Notes: generated from the letters alone by a model not told the origin. 18,558 nt of DNA from Marinospirillum sp. (GCA_007116865.1 SKHR01000125.1:1-18558); one strand, 5' to 3'; shown: positions 7,408-14,957, counted from the first letter of the stretch. Translations and numbers: made by a program.

Positions 7408-7872
7408 TTACTCCTGGAAGCAAACCTCAACCACAAAATCACCGCTTTCAACATGAAAAGGCAAATAGATTTTAGGGCCGTACACACTGTGGAGAATTTT
7501 GTGTCCCTGACCGACGAAAGTCACCGGCTGTGATAAGTAAAAATCATAGCCTTTTTCAGAAAGGATCTTCTTTGCTCCCCCAGACACCATATTGGTGATC
7601 TCACCGACCAGGTCGCGCACAGTGTCATCTATCTTGGTTGGGCGCTCACCCAGCATCCGTTCAACCAAATCCAAAGCCACCGACTCAGAAAAAGTGATCG
7701 CCAAGGAGCCAGAGGTTTGCTCACCCATCAGGTCAATAAATCCCGTGACCACACCACGAGCAATGTTGTCTTCTTTCAGCACAGGCTTGCCGACTTGAGG
7801 TTGCAACTGGCACATGGTGCGTAACACGTTGACCATGGCATGCAAAAAAGGATTGATAAACTCTGCGCGCAT
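7408..7872 (-). CDS. cheX: CheX-type CheY-P phosphatase
   Basis: 154-aa cytoplasmic protein of the CheC/CheX/FliY family. CheX dephosphorylates the response regulator CheY-P or a CheY-like receiver domain. The active-site E-x-x-N motif is intact as E91-I-T-N94 in the segment GEITNMVSGGAK, on the long helix where it lies in CheX. The N-terminus (EFINPFLHAMVNVL) and the GVVTGFIDLMGEQTSGSLAI strand region also fit CheX. The length is typical, and a single E-x-x-N argues for CheX rather than CheC. ATG at 7872 has only a weak, distant AAAGG upstream. It lies convergent to the HDOD pair and away from any che operon; no CheY gene is in the window, so its partner is unknown. It is divergent from the synthetase-like gene. 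Confidence 0.9.
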   Translation of the reverse strand: MRAEFINPFLHAMVNVLRTMCQLQPQVGKPVLKEDNIARGVVTGFIDLMGEQTSGSLAITFSESVALDLVERMLGERPTKIDDTVRDLVGEITNMVSGGAKKILSEKGYDFYLSQPVTFVGQGHKILHSVYGPKIYLPFHVESGDFVVEVCFQE

Positions 7873-7992
7873 GCGATTAGAAGCCTTTCATCGGTTTAAT
7901 CAGGTCAAAAGCTTACCGCAAATACCCTGCAAAAGGGAGGGAGTGGAGCGTTTTCTCAGTGAAAAAAATTGATGCGCCCAAAAGCCTTGACT

Positions 7993-8010
7993 CAGGTTAG
8001 AATGAACCTG
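7993..8010 (+). promoter_or_regulatory. Dyad operator candidate upstream of the synthetase-like gene
   Basis: CAGGTT-agaatg-AACCTG is a perfect 6-bp inverted repeat with a 6-bp spacer, about 45 bp before the start codon. A TTGACT hexamer lies just upstream and a TAGAAT hexamer (7998-8003) lies within the dyad. The arrangement resembles a regulator site overlapping a promoter, but -35/-10 spacing is not canonical, so the promoter assignment is weak. The rest of 7873-8054 carries no other clear element. Confidence 0.35.
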
Positions 8011-8054
8011 GACGTTCATCTCTCAAAATGCGTCAGTCAGTATGAGGAGGCAGT

Positions 8055-9557
8055 ATGTCAGGACCCCTAGAGCCCGTCTCAGCAGTCAGCGAGCCGTGTC
8101 AAATACAGCGTTTCATCAAAAAAGCCAATGAGCAGTATGCCCTCAGTCTGGACAGTGACCAGGCCTTGCATGAATGGAGCCTCAACAGCCCTTCGGAGTT
8201 CTGGGCACTGGTCTGGGAGTTCGCCCAGGTCACCGCCGCCCAGCAGGGTTCCATTGCCTTAGCCCCGGATGCAGAGTCATTGCAAAAGCGCTGGTTTCCT
8301 CAGGCAAAGTTCAATCTTGCTGAGAACCTGCTTCGTTTTCAAGATGACCGTCCTGCGCTGTTTTTCAGCCGCGCTGGGCGAGTCCAACAACTCAGTCACG
8401 CGGAGCTTTACAAAAAAGTCGCCCAGTTGGCACTGGCGATGGAAAAGAAAGGCATCGGCCCCGGAGACAGAATCGCCAGCCTGTTGCCAAACACTGAACA
8501 GGCAGTGATTTGTTTTTTAGCCACCGCAAGCCTTGGCGCCATCTGGATTCCTTATACATCCAGACTGACCTGTAGACAGCAATTGACCTTACTCAAGCAG
8601 GCCCAACCCCGATTGATCTTTGCCTCACTGGCTGACACTCAGGTGACACTGAATCAGCTGGTTGATCTGACGGAACACCTTGCCTTAGAAGCCTTGGTTT
8701 TTGCTGACGACTTCAACCCGGTAGAACCCCTGGACCTCCCCCAACTCGTCCACTGGAATGACTTTGTCCACTCCCAGGCGGGTGAAATCAGCTTTGCTCA
8801 ACTCCCCTTTGGCCAGCCGCTTTACCTACGTCCGGTTGAAGATGCCGAGGGCCAGCTACGGCTTTTGGTTCAGGGTGCAGGCGGAACTTTCATCCAGTCT
8901 TTATGCCAGCAGCAGCTCCACCTGAATCTGCAAGCGGGTGACCACTTGATGCTGGCAAACGAAGATCCCAACCTGCTTGACTGGCAGATGATGGCACTGG
9001 CCTACGGGGCAACGCTGGTGCTCTGCCCCGCCTCCCTGACTCAAGTCGATCAAGCAGATTTTTGGTCACTGGTCGAAGCGGCAAAGGTCACCTGTTTGGG
9101 GCTGACTTCAGCTCAACTCAATCAACTGACCCAGTTGCAAGCCAAGCCCAAAAATCAGCAGGATTTATCCAGCTTGACCCAACTGATCTGCCTGGATGGC
9201 CCTCTCACCAGCGAGGCTTGGGAAGCGGCTTTAACACATCTACAGCCCGAACTGCGCCCAGCAGTGATGCGGCTTCACCCGGACAGCCTGTGCAGCTACG
9301 CACTGAGCAATCCCCTGTCACCCATTTGGGCCGGGCAACTGCCTTGCACGTCACTCGGGCTGGCGCTGGAAGTGCGCCAGGATACTGGGGAAGTGCTGAT
9401 CAACGCGCCCTTCCCGGCTCAGCCCATCGGTTTTTGGGAGGATCTGCGGGGCACCACCTATCAGGCCACCTATCACCCGGATAGAGAAGCCGCCTGGCTC
9501 AGTGGGTTCAGGGCGGAAACCACCGAACAAGGTGGACTCACCTACCTGGCTGACTAA
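8055..9557 (+). CDS. Degenerate acetoacetyl-CoA synthetase-like protein (probable pseudoenzyme)
   Basis: 500 aa, clearly derived from acetoacetate-CoA ligase (family about 650 aa). Ancestry shows in the N-terminal lead (HEWSLNSPSEFWALVWEF), WFPQAKFNLAENLL, the GPGDRIASLLPNTEQAV block, SLGAIWIP, and late landmarks LGLALEV and APFPAQPIGFWEDLRG. Every catalytic motif is lost. The ATP loop, normally YSSGTTGLPK, is PVEDAEGQLR at 260-269, replaced with no length change. The TTTGWMMWN aromatic motif reads ANEDPNLLDW. The SGGTD motif is gone (HPDSLCS). HGD before the hinge is LSG. Translation ends where the hinge and the lysine-bearing C-terminal domain should begin. The frame is open, with a strong Shine-Dalgarno (AGGAGG, 8045-8050) and its own terminator, so expression is likely. 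Adenylation activity is very unlikely; a binding, scaffold or regulatory role in acyl-CoA or PHB metabolism is inference. Confidence 0.8.
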   Translation: MSGPLEPVSAVSEPCQIQRFIKKANEQYALSLDSDQALHEWSLNSPSEFWALVWEFAQVTAAQQGSIALAPDAESLQKRWFPQAKFNLAENLLRFQDDRPALFFSRAGRVQQLSHAELYKKVAQLALAMEKKGIGPGDRIASLLPNTEQAVICFLATASLGAIWIPYTSRLTCRQQLTLLKQAQPRLIFASLADTQVTLNQLVDLTEHLALEALVFADDFNPVEPLDLPQLVHWNDFVHSQAGEISFAQLPFGQPLYLRPVEDAEGQLRLLVQGAGGTFIQSLCQQQLHLNLQAGDHLMLANEDPNLLDWQMMALAYGATLVLCPASLTQVDQADFWSLVEAAKVTCLGLTSAQLNQLTQLQAKPKNQQDLSSLTQLICLDGPLTSEAWEAALTHLQPELRPAVMRLHPDSLCSYALSNPLSPIWAGQLPCTSLGLALEVRQDTGEVLINAPFPAQPIGFWEDLRGTTYQATYHPDREAAWLSGFRAETTEQGGLTYLAD

Positions 9558-9560
9558 CCA

Positions 9561-9594
9561 ACAAAAAGGGTGGCATTGCAGCCACCCTTTTTGT
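9561..9594. terminator. Bidirectional terminator between the synthetase-like gene and fadA
   Basis: A perfect 14-bp stem (ACAAAAAGGGTGGC at 9561-9574 with its complement at 9581-9594) and a 6-nt loop has five T after the GC-rich part on either strand. It begins 3 bp after the stop of the plus-strand gene and 16 bp beyond the fadA stop, serving both convergent transcripts. Confidence 0.92.
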
Positions 9595-9609
9595 TTCAGA
9601 CCAGAGGCA

Positions 9610-10785
9610 TCACAGACGCTCGAAGATCGTCGCGACCCCTTGCCCCATGCCAATACACATGGTGGCAAGCCCCAGCGTGGCCTGCTTTTGTTCCATCACA
9701 TTGAGCAAAGTAGTACAGATCCGGGCACCGGAACAACCCAGGGGATGACCCAGAGCAATCGCGCCACCGTTCAAATTGACCTTCTGCTCCATGCTGTCCA
9801 GCAGCTTGAGGTCTTTCAGCACCGGCAAACCCTGGGCGGCAAAGGCTTCGTTCAGCTCAACCACTTCAATATCTTCAATGGTCAGGCCCGCTGCCTTAAG
9901 TGCTTTTTTCGATGCAGGCACTGGACCATAACCCATGATGGAGGGGTCACAACCGGCCACGCCCATCGAACGCACCTTGGCAATCGGTGTCAGTCCCAAA
10001 GCCTGGGCTCGAGCATAGCTCATCACCAGCATGGCAGAAGCGCCAACCGACAGCGCCGAGGAAGTCCCTGCTGTGACCGTGCCATTGCGTGGATCAAACA
10101 CCGGCTTCAGCCCCGCCAGGGTTTCAACCGTGGTTTCCGGGCGTATCACTTCATCCCGAGTGATCAGCTTGCGGCGACCTTCGGCATCATGGCCTTCAAC
10201 ACCAATGATTTCTTTATCAAAACGACCCTGAGTTGAAGCTTCATGAGCCAGACGATGCGAGCGCGCGCCCATCTCGTCCTGCTGCTGGCGGGTGATGCCG
10301 TGCATCTTCCCTAAAAGCTCTGCAGTCAAACCCATCATCATGGCCGCTTTGGCAGCGTACTTACTGGCCGCCGGATTCACATCCACGCCGTGGGCCATTG
10401 GCACATGATCCATATGCTCAACACCACCGATCACATACACCTCTCCCAAACCTGCCTGGATGTTCGCTCCGGCAATGTGCAGGGCGGTCATCGATGAACC
10501 ACACAGACGGTTGACGGTTTGCGCCGGAACACTGCGTGGAATGCCGGTCATGATCGCCGCATTACGGGCAATGTTCATCGACTGCTCCAGGGTCTGGTTG
10601 ACACAGCCCCAGATCACGTCATCCACTTCCGCAGGGTTGGCAGCGGTGTTTCGATCAAACAGCGCTTGCATCACCGCGGCAGACAGATTCTCTGCTCGCA
10701 CATTACGGAAGGCACCCATTTTGGCTTTACCCATGGCGGTGCGCACACCATCAACAATTACGATATCACGAGGTTGCAGACTCAT
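9610..10785 (-). CDS. fadA: 3-ketoacyl-CoA thiolase, beta subunit of the fatty acid oxidation complex
   Basis: Thiolytic cleavage of 3-ketoacyl-CoA to acetyl-CoA and a shortened acyl-CoA, the last beta-oxidation step, in an alpha2-beta2 complex with FadB. 391 aa, the normal FadA length. The nucleophilic cysteine is Cys95 in VNRLCGSSMTALH. The second-half active-site histidine is His347 in ALGHPLGCSG, and the acid/base cysteine is Cys377 in TMCIGMGQG. The N-terminus (DIVIVDGVRTAMGKAKMGAFR) is FadA-like rather than PhaA-like. ATG at 10785 has AGGAGA at about 8 nt. It follows fadB by 33 bp on the same strand, forming the usual fadBA operon, and ends in a strong bidirectional terminator. Confidence 0.97.
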   Translation of the reverse strand: MSLQPRDIVIVDGVRTAMGKAKMGAFRNVRAENLSAAVMQALFDRNTAANPAEVDDVIWGCVNQTLEQSMNIARNAAIMTGIPRSVPAQTVNRLCGSSMTALHIAGANIQAGLGEVYVIGGVEHMDHVPMAHGVDVNPAASKYAAKAAMMMGLTAELLGKMHGITRQQQDEMGARSHRLAHEASTQGRFDKEIIGVEGHDAEGRRKLITRDEVIRPETTVETLAGLKPVFDPRNGTVTAGTSSALSVGASAMLVMSYARAQALGLTPIAKVRSMGVAGCDPSIMGYGPVPASKKALKAAGLTIEDIEVVELNEAFAAQGLPVLKDLKLLDSMEQKVNLNGGAIALGHPLGCSGARICTTLLNVMEQKQATLGLATMCIGMGQGVATIFERL

Positions 10786-10818
10786 TGTTTTTCTCCTGAA
10801 TTCGGTCTCTGGATCACG

Positions 10819-12966
10819 TTAGGCGTAAAAACGCTCGCCCTTGGCAGCCATATCACGCAGCTTGTCGGTTGCCTGATACAAAGGCCCCAGCTCAGCCAGA
10901 GAATCGGCCAGCTCAACAAAAGCCGCCACACCCATCGCATCAATGTAACGCAGTGCGCCACCACGGAAGGGAGGAAAGCCAATACCGTAAATCAAAGCCA
11001 TATCCGCTTCAGAGGCAGTGTCCACTATGCCATCTTCCAGGCAGCGAACGGTTTCCAGACACAAGGGCACCATCATTCGGGCAATGATCTGCTCATCGGT
11101 CAGCTCACGGGTTTCCGTGACCAGTGGCTTGATCAAAGCATCGGTGGATTCATCCGCGAGTTTTTTCGGTTTGCCTTTGCGGTCTTCTTCATAGCGATAG
11201 AAACCCGTGTCATTTTTCTGCCCCAAACGACCGGCTTCATACATGATATCCAGTACCGTTTTGCCTTCACGCTTCATGCGCTCAGGAAAGCCCTCGGCCA
11301 TCACGGCATTGGCGTGCACCGCGGTATCCAGACCGACCACATCCAGCAGATAAGCAGGGCCCATCGGCCAGCCAAACTTCTCCATCACCTTATCCACACG
11401 CTGGAAGTCTGCACCATGCTCAACCAGGCCAATGAACCCACCAAAGTAGGGGAAGAGCACTCGGTTGACCAGGAAACCGGGGCAGTCGTTGACAACAATC
11501 GGCGTCTTGCCCATTTGCTTGGCATAGGCCACGGTTGACGCGATCGCCTGCTCGGAGGATTGTTCACCACGAATGACTTCGACCAATGGCATCCGGTGCA
11601 CCGGATTAAAGAAGTGCATCCCACAGAAGTTTTCTGGACGTTTGAGGTTTTTCGCCAGACTGGTGATCGAGATGGTCGAAGTGTTCGAAGTGATGATCGA
11701 GGTTTCTGCCACTTGATCTTCCAGATCCGCCAATACACTGGCTTTGATCTTGGGGTTTTCGACCACGGCTTCAACGGTCAGATCCACATCGGCAAAATCA
11801 CCATAAGACAGGGTTGGACGAATACGCCCCAGGGCTTCACCCATCTGTGCAACCGTGAGTTTCTTGCGCTCAACCTGTTTGGCGAGCAGCTTGTTGGCTT
11901 CTTTCATGCCCAACTGCAAAGCAGGTTCATTGATATCCTTCATCAGGATCGGGGTGCCTTTAGAGGCCGACTGATAGGCCACGCCACCGCCCATGATCCC
12001 TGCACCGAGCACTGCCGCCTTAGCCACAGGTTTGACTTGTTTTTCATAGGCCGAGGCTTTTTTCTTGATCAACTGATCACTCAGGAACAGGCCGACCAGG
12101 TTAAAACACACCTCGGTTTTCGCCATTTTGGCAAAGGTTTTGGCTTCGACTTCCTGAGCTTTATCACGCCCAGCGGTTGCGCCTTTCTGAATTGCCTTGA
12201 TGGCTTCAACGGGGGCCGGGTAATGAGGGCCTGCTTTACCCGCGACAAATCCTTTGGCGGTCTCAAATACCATCATGGATTCGACCGGATTCAGCTTCAG
12301 CGGTGCTTTTTTCTCTTCACGGCGCGCCTGCCAGTCTAAACGCCCGGCCTGCGCCTCAGCCAGAATATCCAGTGCGGTTTCACGCAGCTTATCCAGCGCT
12401 ACAACCGCATCCACCGCGCCCACTTTTAAAGCGGCCGCGGCTTTGTTTTCGGTGCCACCGGCAATCCACTCAATGGCATTGTCCGCGCCGATCAAACGAG
12501 GCAAGCGCACACAGCCGCCCCAACCGGGGATGATGCCGAGCTTGGTTTCAGGTAATCCAATTTTGGCGGTTTCCGCCATGACACGAAAATCGGTGGTCAA
12601 TAAGACCTCACAGCCACCGCCTAAAGCCAGACCATTGATCGCTGTCACGGTTGGATAGGGCAAGTCTTCGATTTGGTTGAACAGTGCATGAACCTTCATG
12701 TTCATTTCAACCAGGTACTCCTCGGTCTGGTTGAACACCCCATGAAATTCCGTGATATCCGCACCGACAATGAACACCTCTTTCGCGCTGCTGATCACTA
12801 ACCCTTTGATCCCTGGCGCCTGTGCCAACGCGGCGACGGCCTCCCCCAGCTCGCCGACCACGGCACTGCTTAACTTGTTGACTGACTCGCCTTGCAAATC
12901 AAAGGTCAGTTCGGCATTACCGTCACTGAGCGCTTCTACTCGAATGGCTTGACCTTGGTAAATCAT
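10819..12966 (-). CDS. fadB: Fatty acid oxidation complex subunit alpha (enoyl-CoA hydratase/3-hydroxyacyl-CoA dehydrogenase)
   Basis: Multifunctional beta-oxidation enzyme of 715 aa, standard FadB length. The N-terminal hydratase/isomerase domain (about 1-190) carries the oxyanion region NGLALGGGCE with catalytic Glu120, and Glu140 in GLPETKLGIIPGWGG. The central NAD-binding Rossmann motif is AAVLGAGIMGGGVA (about residue 315). The dehydrogenase histidine lies in HFFNPVHRMPLVEVIRG (about 450). Two 3HCDH C-terminal repeats follow, including GMHFFNP and PAYLLDVVGLDTA segments. ATG at 12966 has GGAG at about 8 nt. First gene of fadBA. Its leader (12967-13099) contains an imperfect inverted repeat that could be the binding site of a fatty-acid-responsive repressor. 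Nothing is missing. Confidence 0.97.
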   Translation of the reverse strand: MIYQGQAIRVEALSDGNAELTFDLQGESVNKLSSAVVGELGEAVAALAQAPGIKGLVISSAKEVFIVGADITEFHGVFNQTEEYLVEMNMKVHALFNQIEDLPYPTVTAINGLALGGGCEVLLTTDFRVMAETAKIGLPETKLGIIPGWGGCVRLPRLIGADNAIEWIAGGTENKAAAALKVGAVDAVVALDKLRETALDILAEAQAGRLDWQARREEKKAPLKLNPVESMMVFETAKGFVAGKAGPHYPAPVEAIKAIQKGATAGRDKAQEVEAKTFAKMAKTEVCFNLVGLFLSDQLIKKKASAYEKQVKPVAKAAVLGAGIMGGGVAYQSASKGTPILMKDINEPALQLGMKEANKLLAKQVERKKLTVAQMGEALGRIRPTLSYGDFADVDLTVEAVVENPKIKASVLADLEDQVAETSIITSNTSTISITSLAKNLKRPENFCGMHFFNPVHRMPLVEVIRGEQSSEQAIASTVAYAKQMGKTPIVVNDCPGFLVNRVLFPYFGGFIGLVEHGADFQRVDKVMEKFGWPMGPAYLLDVVGLDTAVHANAVMAEGFPERMKREGKTVLDIMYEAGRLGQKNDTGFYRYEEDRKGKPKKLADESTDALIKPLVTETRELTDEQIIARMMVPLCLETVRCLEDGIVDTASEADMALIYGIGFPPFRGGALRYIDAMGVAAFVELADSLAELGPLYQATDKLRDMAAKGERFYA

Positions 12967-12989
12967 CGTGTGATCTCCAACTTTTTGTT

Positions 12990-13071
12990 GTATGGAAAAG
13001 ACTCAAACAAACTTTTCATACAGTCGTTTGAACTTGAGACTAAGAGTCGACCATTCGCCGCCGCTTGTCAA
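12990..13071 (-). promoter_or_regulatory. fadB leader with operator-like inverted repeat
   Basis: Plus positions 12990-13000 (GTATGGAAAAG) and 13012-13021 (CTTTTCATAC) form an inverted repeat with one bulged base. It lies 24-55 bp upstream of the fadB start. A TTGACA hexamer on the minus strand (plus 13066-13071) could be a -35, but no good -10 sits at 16-18 bp. The fragments CAAAC and GTTTG flank the repeat, yet at a spacing unlike the Pseudomonas PsrA site. Regulatory role is inference. Confidence 0.35.
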
Positions 13072-13099
13072 GACGCACAATAAAACCCAAAGGAGGATT

Positions 13100-13438
13100 T
13101 CAAGGTGAAACGGGGTCGATTTGAATCTCGCTCAAGCGGCGTCCGCGCTGAAGATCCGCGTTAAAACGTCCAGTGACTCGAACCGGTTGATCCAAAAACG
13201 GCTGGGCCGTCTGGGCAGGGTGTAAAGCAATACGCCGCTGCTGATCGTCTTCCAGCCAATAATGCTCCGGGTCTTGCATGCCGCGCACCCAACCCTCAAG
13301 GATCACCTGACGACCCTGGTAGGTTTCACTGTGCAAAAGCAAAAAAGCCGCACTGACTTCTGAAGGTGGCTTTTCGCTGCACCCGCTCAACCACAAGGCC
13401 ATCACCAACCACCCGCACCCACTAAGTCGCCAAATCAT
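13100..13438 (-). CDS. Small lipoprotein, possible OB-fold
   Basis: 112 aa. It has a lipoprotein signal peptide with hydrophobic core (LVMALW) and lipobox LSGC; Cys20 would be lipidated. Ser at +2 suggests outer-membrane sorting. The mature part reads as alternating strands (RQVILEGWV, YWLEDDQQRRIAL, QPVRVTGRF, RRLSEIQID), a pattern typical of small OB-fold domains, but I do not recognise a named family. The start ATG lies inside the last codons of the CobW-type gene (17-bp overlap), with GGAG about 10 nt upstream, so translation is probably coupled. Third gene of the alkyltransferase-GTPase-lipoprotein set. Function unknown. Confidence 0.75.
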   Translation of the reverse strand: MIWRLSGCGWLVMALWLSGCSEKPPSEVSAAFLLLHSETYQGRQVILEGWVRGMQDPEHYWLEDDQQRRIALHPAQTAQPFLDQPVRVTGRFNADLQRGRRLSEIQIDPVSP

Positions 13439-14447
13439 CTCGCATCAACTCCATCAACTCGCTTTGCAGCTGGCTCTGATTCAGAGGCTGCTCCGTGATC
13501 AGCTCCAGGCGTGAATCACGTCGATGACTCACCGGATGGGTCACCCACTCGGAGCCGACACAATTAAAGGCTTGCCAGCGTTGCTGAGCAACCCGCATCA
13601 CCGCCTTTAAACGGATCAGGTCAGGTAGCCCCAGCATCCATTGATACAGGCGATCCTCATCAAAACAGTCCTGACGATGGAACACCCAGCCCAAGGTATG
13701 AACCCCCTGCCCTTGCCCCTGCAAAAAAACCGGTTGACGCGGCTGCGGCCAGGCCAGTTGAGGCAGCGCTGCCTGTTCCATCAAAGGATGACGGATCGCT
13801 TGGTGGCTCACCGGACGCGTTTTACCCGACTGACGCGCCTGCACCTGGCTCTTTCCCGACGCCAGTATGGCAGCGGGTAGCTCACCCTGAGTCGAGCGGA
13901 TCACCGCCAGCTTGGGTGGAAAAAAGGCTTCGGCTCGCGCCATGGCAGCAGCCAGTTCCTCTGGATCAGCCAGGTCCGCTTTATTGAAAACCAGAATATC
14001 CGCCAGGCTTAACTGGTCTTGAAAGGTTTCGTGTTTGAGCACCCGTGGATCTTTAAGCTGGCGCACATCAACCAGGGTGATGACCGGATGCAGGTCCAGC
14101 ACCCCGGCAAACTGTTCACTGGTCAACACATCCACCATGCCAGCGGGATGCCCCAGTCCAGTGGGCTCTATCACAATACGGTCAGGCTTGAAGTGGCGTA
14201 AAAGATGCAACAGGGTGACCGACAAGCTCAACCCCATTGAGCAACAAATACAGCCACCGGCGATTTCCTTCACCTGAACCCCCGCCTGAGATTCAATCAG
14301 CTGGCCATCCACCCCCACCTGACCCAGCTCGTTGATCACCAGTGCCCAACGCTCTTCAGCTGGTTTGAGGGTGAGCAAATGATTGATCGCAGTGGTTTTG
14401 CCAACGCCTAAAAAACCACCGATCAAATGCACGGGTATCTGACTCAT
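13422..14447 (-). CDS. CobW/COG0523 family GTPase (G3E metallochaperone type)
   Basis: 341 aa, two-domain G3E GTPase of the CobW/YjiA/ZigA type, which handles or inserts metals (Zn, Co, Ni or Fe) into client proteins. The Walker A is GFLGVGKT at 11-18. The family metal motif GGCICC carries Cys66, Cys68 and Cys69. A switch/Walker B region includes IEPTGLGHP, and the guanine-specificity motif is NKAD at 155-158. The C-terminal CobW_C domain has VHTLGWVFHRQDCFDEDRL. There is no His-rich metal-binding tract between domains, unlike some zinc-inducible members. ATG at 14447 overlaps the upstream stop as ATGA, so it is coupled to the alkyltransferase gene, and it overlaps the next lipoprotein gene by 17 bp. 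No Zur-type palindrome was seen upstream. The client metal and protein are unknown. Confidence 0.9.
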   Translation of the reverse strand: MSQIPVHLIGGFLGVGKTTAINHLLTLKPAEERWALVINELGQVGVDGQLIESQAGVQVKEIAGGCICCSMGLSLSVTLLHLLRHFKPDRIVIEPTGLGHPAGMVDVLTSEQFAGVLDLHPVITLVDVRQLKDPRVLKHETFQDQLSLADILVFNKADLADPEELAAAMARAEAFFPPKLAVIRSTQGELPAAILASGKSQVQARQSGKTRPVSHQAIRHPLMEQAALPQLAWPQPRQPVFLQGQGQGVHTLGWVFHRQDCFDEDRLYQWMLGLPDLIRLKAVMRVAQQRWQAFNCVGSEWVTHPVSHRRDSRLELITEQPLNQSQLQSELMELMRDDLAT

Positions 14448-14911
14448 CGACTCACCTGCTGCTCATAATCCAGTAACTGCTGTTTCAGCTCAACACCCCA
14501 ACGATAACCGCCCAGCTCACCCGACTTTGCAACCACCCGGTGACAGGGTATCACCAGTGCCAGGCGATTTCGGGCGCAGGCAGACGCCACCGCACGCACC
14601 CCTTGAGGGCAACCGACTCGCTGAGCCAGTTGGCTATAACTGATTCGCTCACCCCAGGGAATCGTTTGCAATGTCTGCCAAACACTCAGCTGAAAAGACG
14701 TTCCCTGCAAACAAAAAGGAAATTCTGGCGGGGTTTCGGGTTGCTCCAACCAAGCGGCTAACGCACGGCGCCACTCAGCAAACAGCCCTTCCGAATCAGG
14801 TACCGGTGCATGCTTCTCTGGTTTCACGTTCAGTGTCAAATCCAGTAGCCCAGCGTCACCCCAGGTCGCCTGGTAGCGCCCCCAACGGCAGTTTGAATCT
14901 GTTTTTTGCAC
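14444..14911 (-). CDS. ogt: Methylated-DNA--[protein]-cysteine S-methyltransferase
   Basis: Suicide DNA-repair protein that transfers the alkyl group from O6-alkylguanine to its own cysteine. The acceptor lies in IPCHRVV (Cys123 in this model), and the DNA-binding helix region is GCPQGVRAVASACARN. The segment WGERISYSQLA...RAVASACA...GGYRWGV closely resembles the C-terminal domain of E. coli Ada, but here it is a stand-alone protein with a short N-terminal domain. The frame extends 7 codons further to a GTG at 14932, which has no Shine-Dalgarno. I choose the GTG at 14911, because AAGGA lies 7 nt before it. First gene of an overlapping set with the CobW-type GTPase and the lipoprotein; divergent from the chemoreceptor. 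The symbol is given by function; an Ada-like origin is possible. Confidence 0.9.
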   Translation of the reverse strand: MQKTDSNCRWGRYQATWGDAGLLDLTLNVKPEKHAPVPDSEGLFAEWRRALAAWLEQPETPPEFPFCLQGTSFQLSVWQTLQTIPWGERISYSQLAQRVGCPQGVRAVASACARNRLALVIPCHRVVAKSGELGGYRWGVELKQQLLDYEQQVSR

Positions 14912-14957
14912 TTTTTTATCCTTTTGATCCACACTAAACAGACGACTAAAAGCCAGT

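Noticed and set aside
8055..9557. Calling the synthetase-like gene a frameshifted or truncated pseudogene
   Set aside because: There is no frameshift or internal stop, no remnant of the C-terminal domain follows because the terminator begins 3 bp after the stop, and motif losses are substitutions inside a conserved-length framework.
10519..12339. Long plus-strand open frames (up to 339 and 259 codons) opposite fadA and fadB
   Set aside because: They are antisense shadows of two well-conserved genes, have no recognisable protein signature or ribosome binding site, and read as His/Gln-rich complements of the real genes.
13005..13031. CAAAC...GTTTG pair upstream of fadB as a PsrA site
   Set aside because: The two halves are much further apart than the 2-4 bp expected for that operator.
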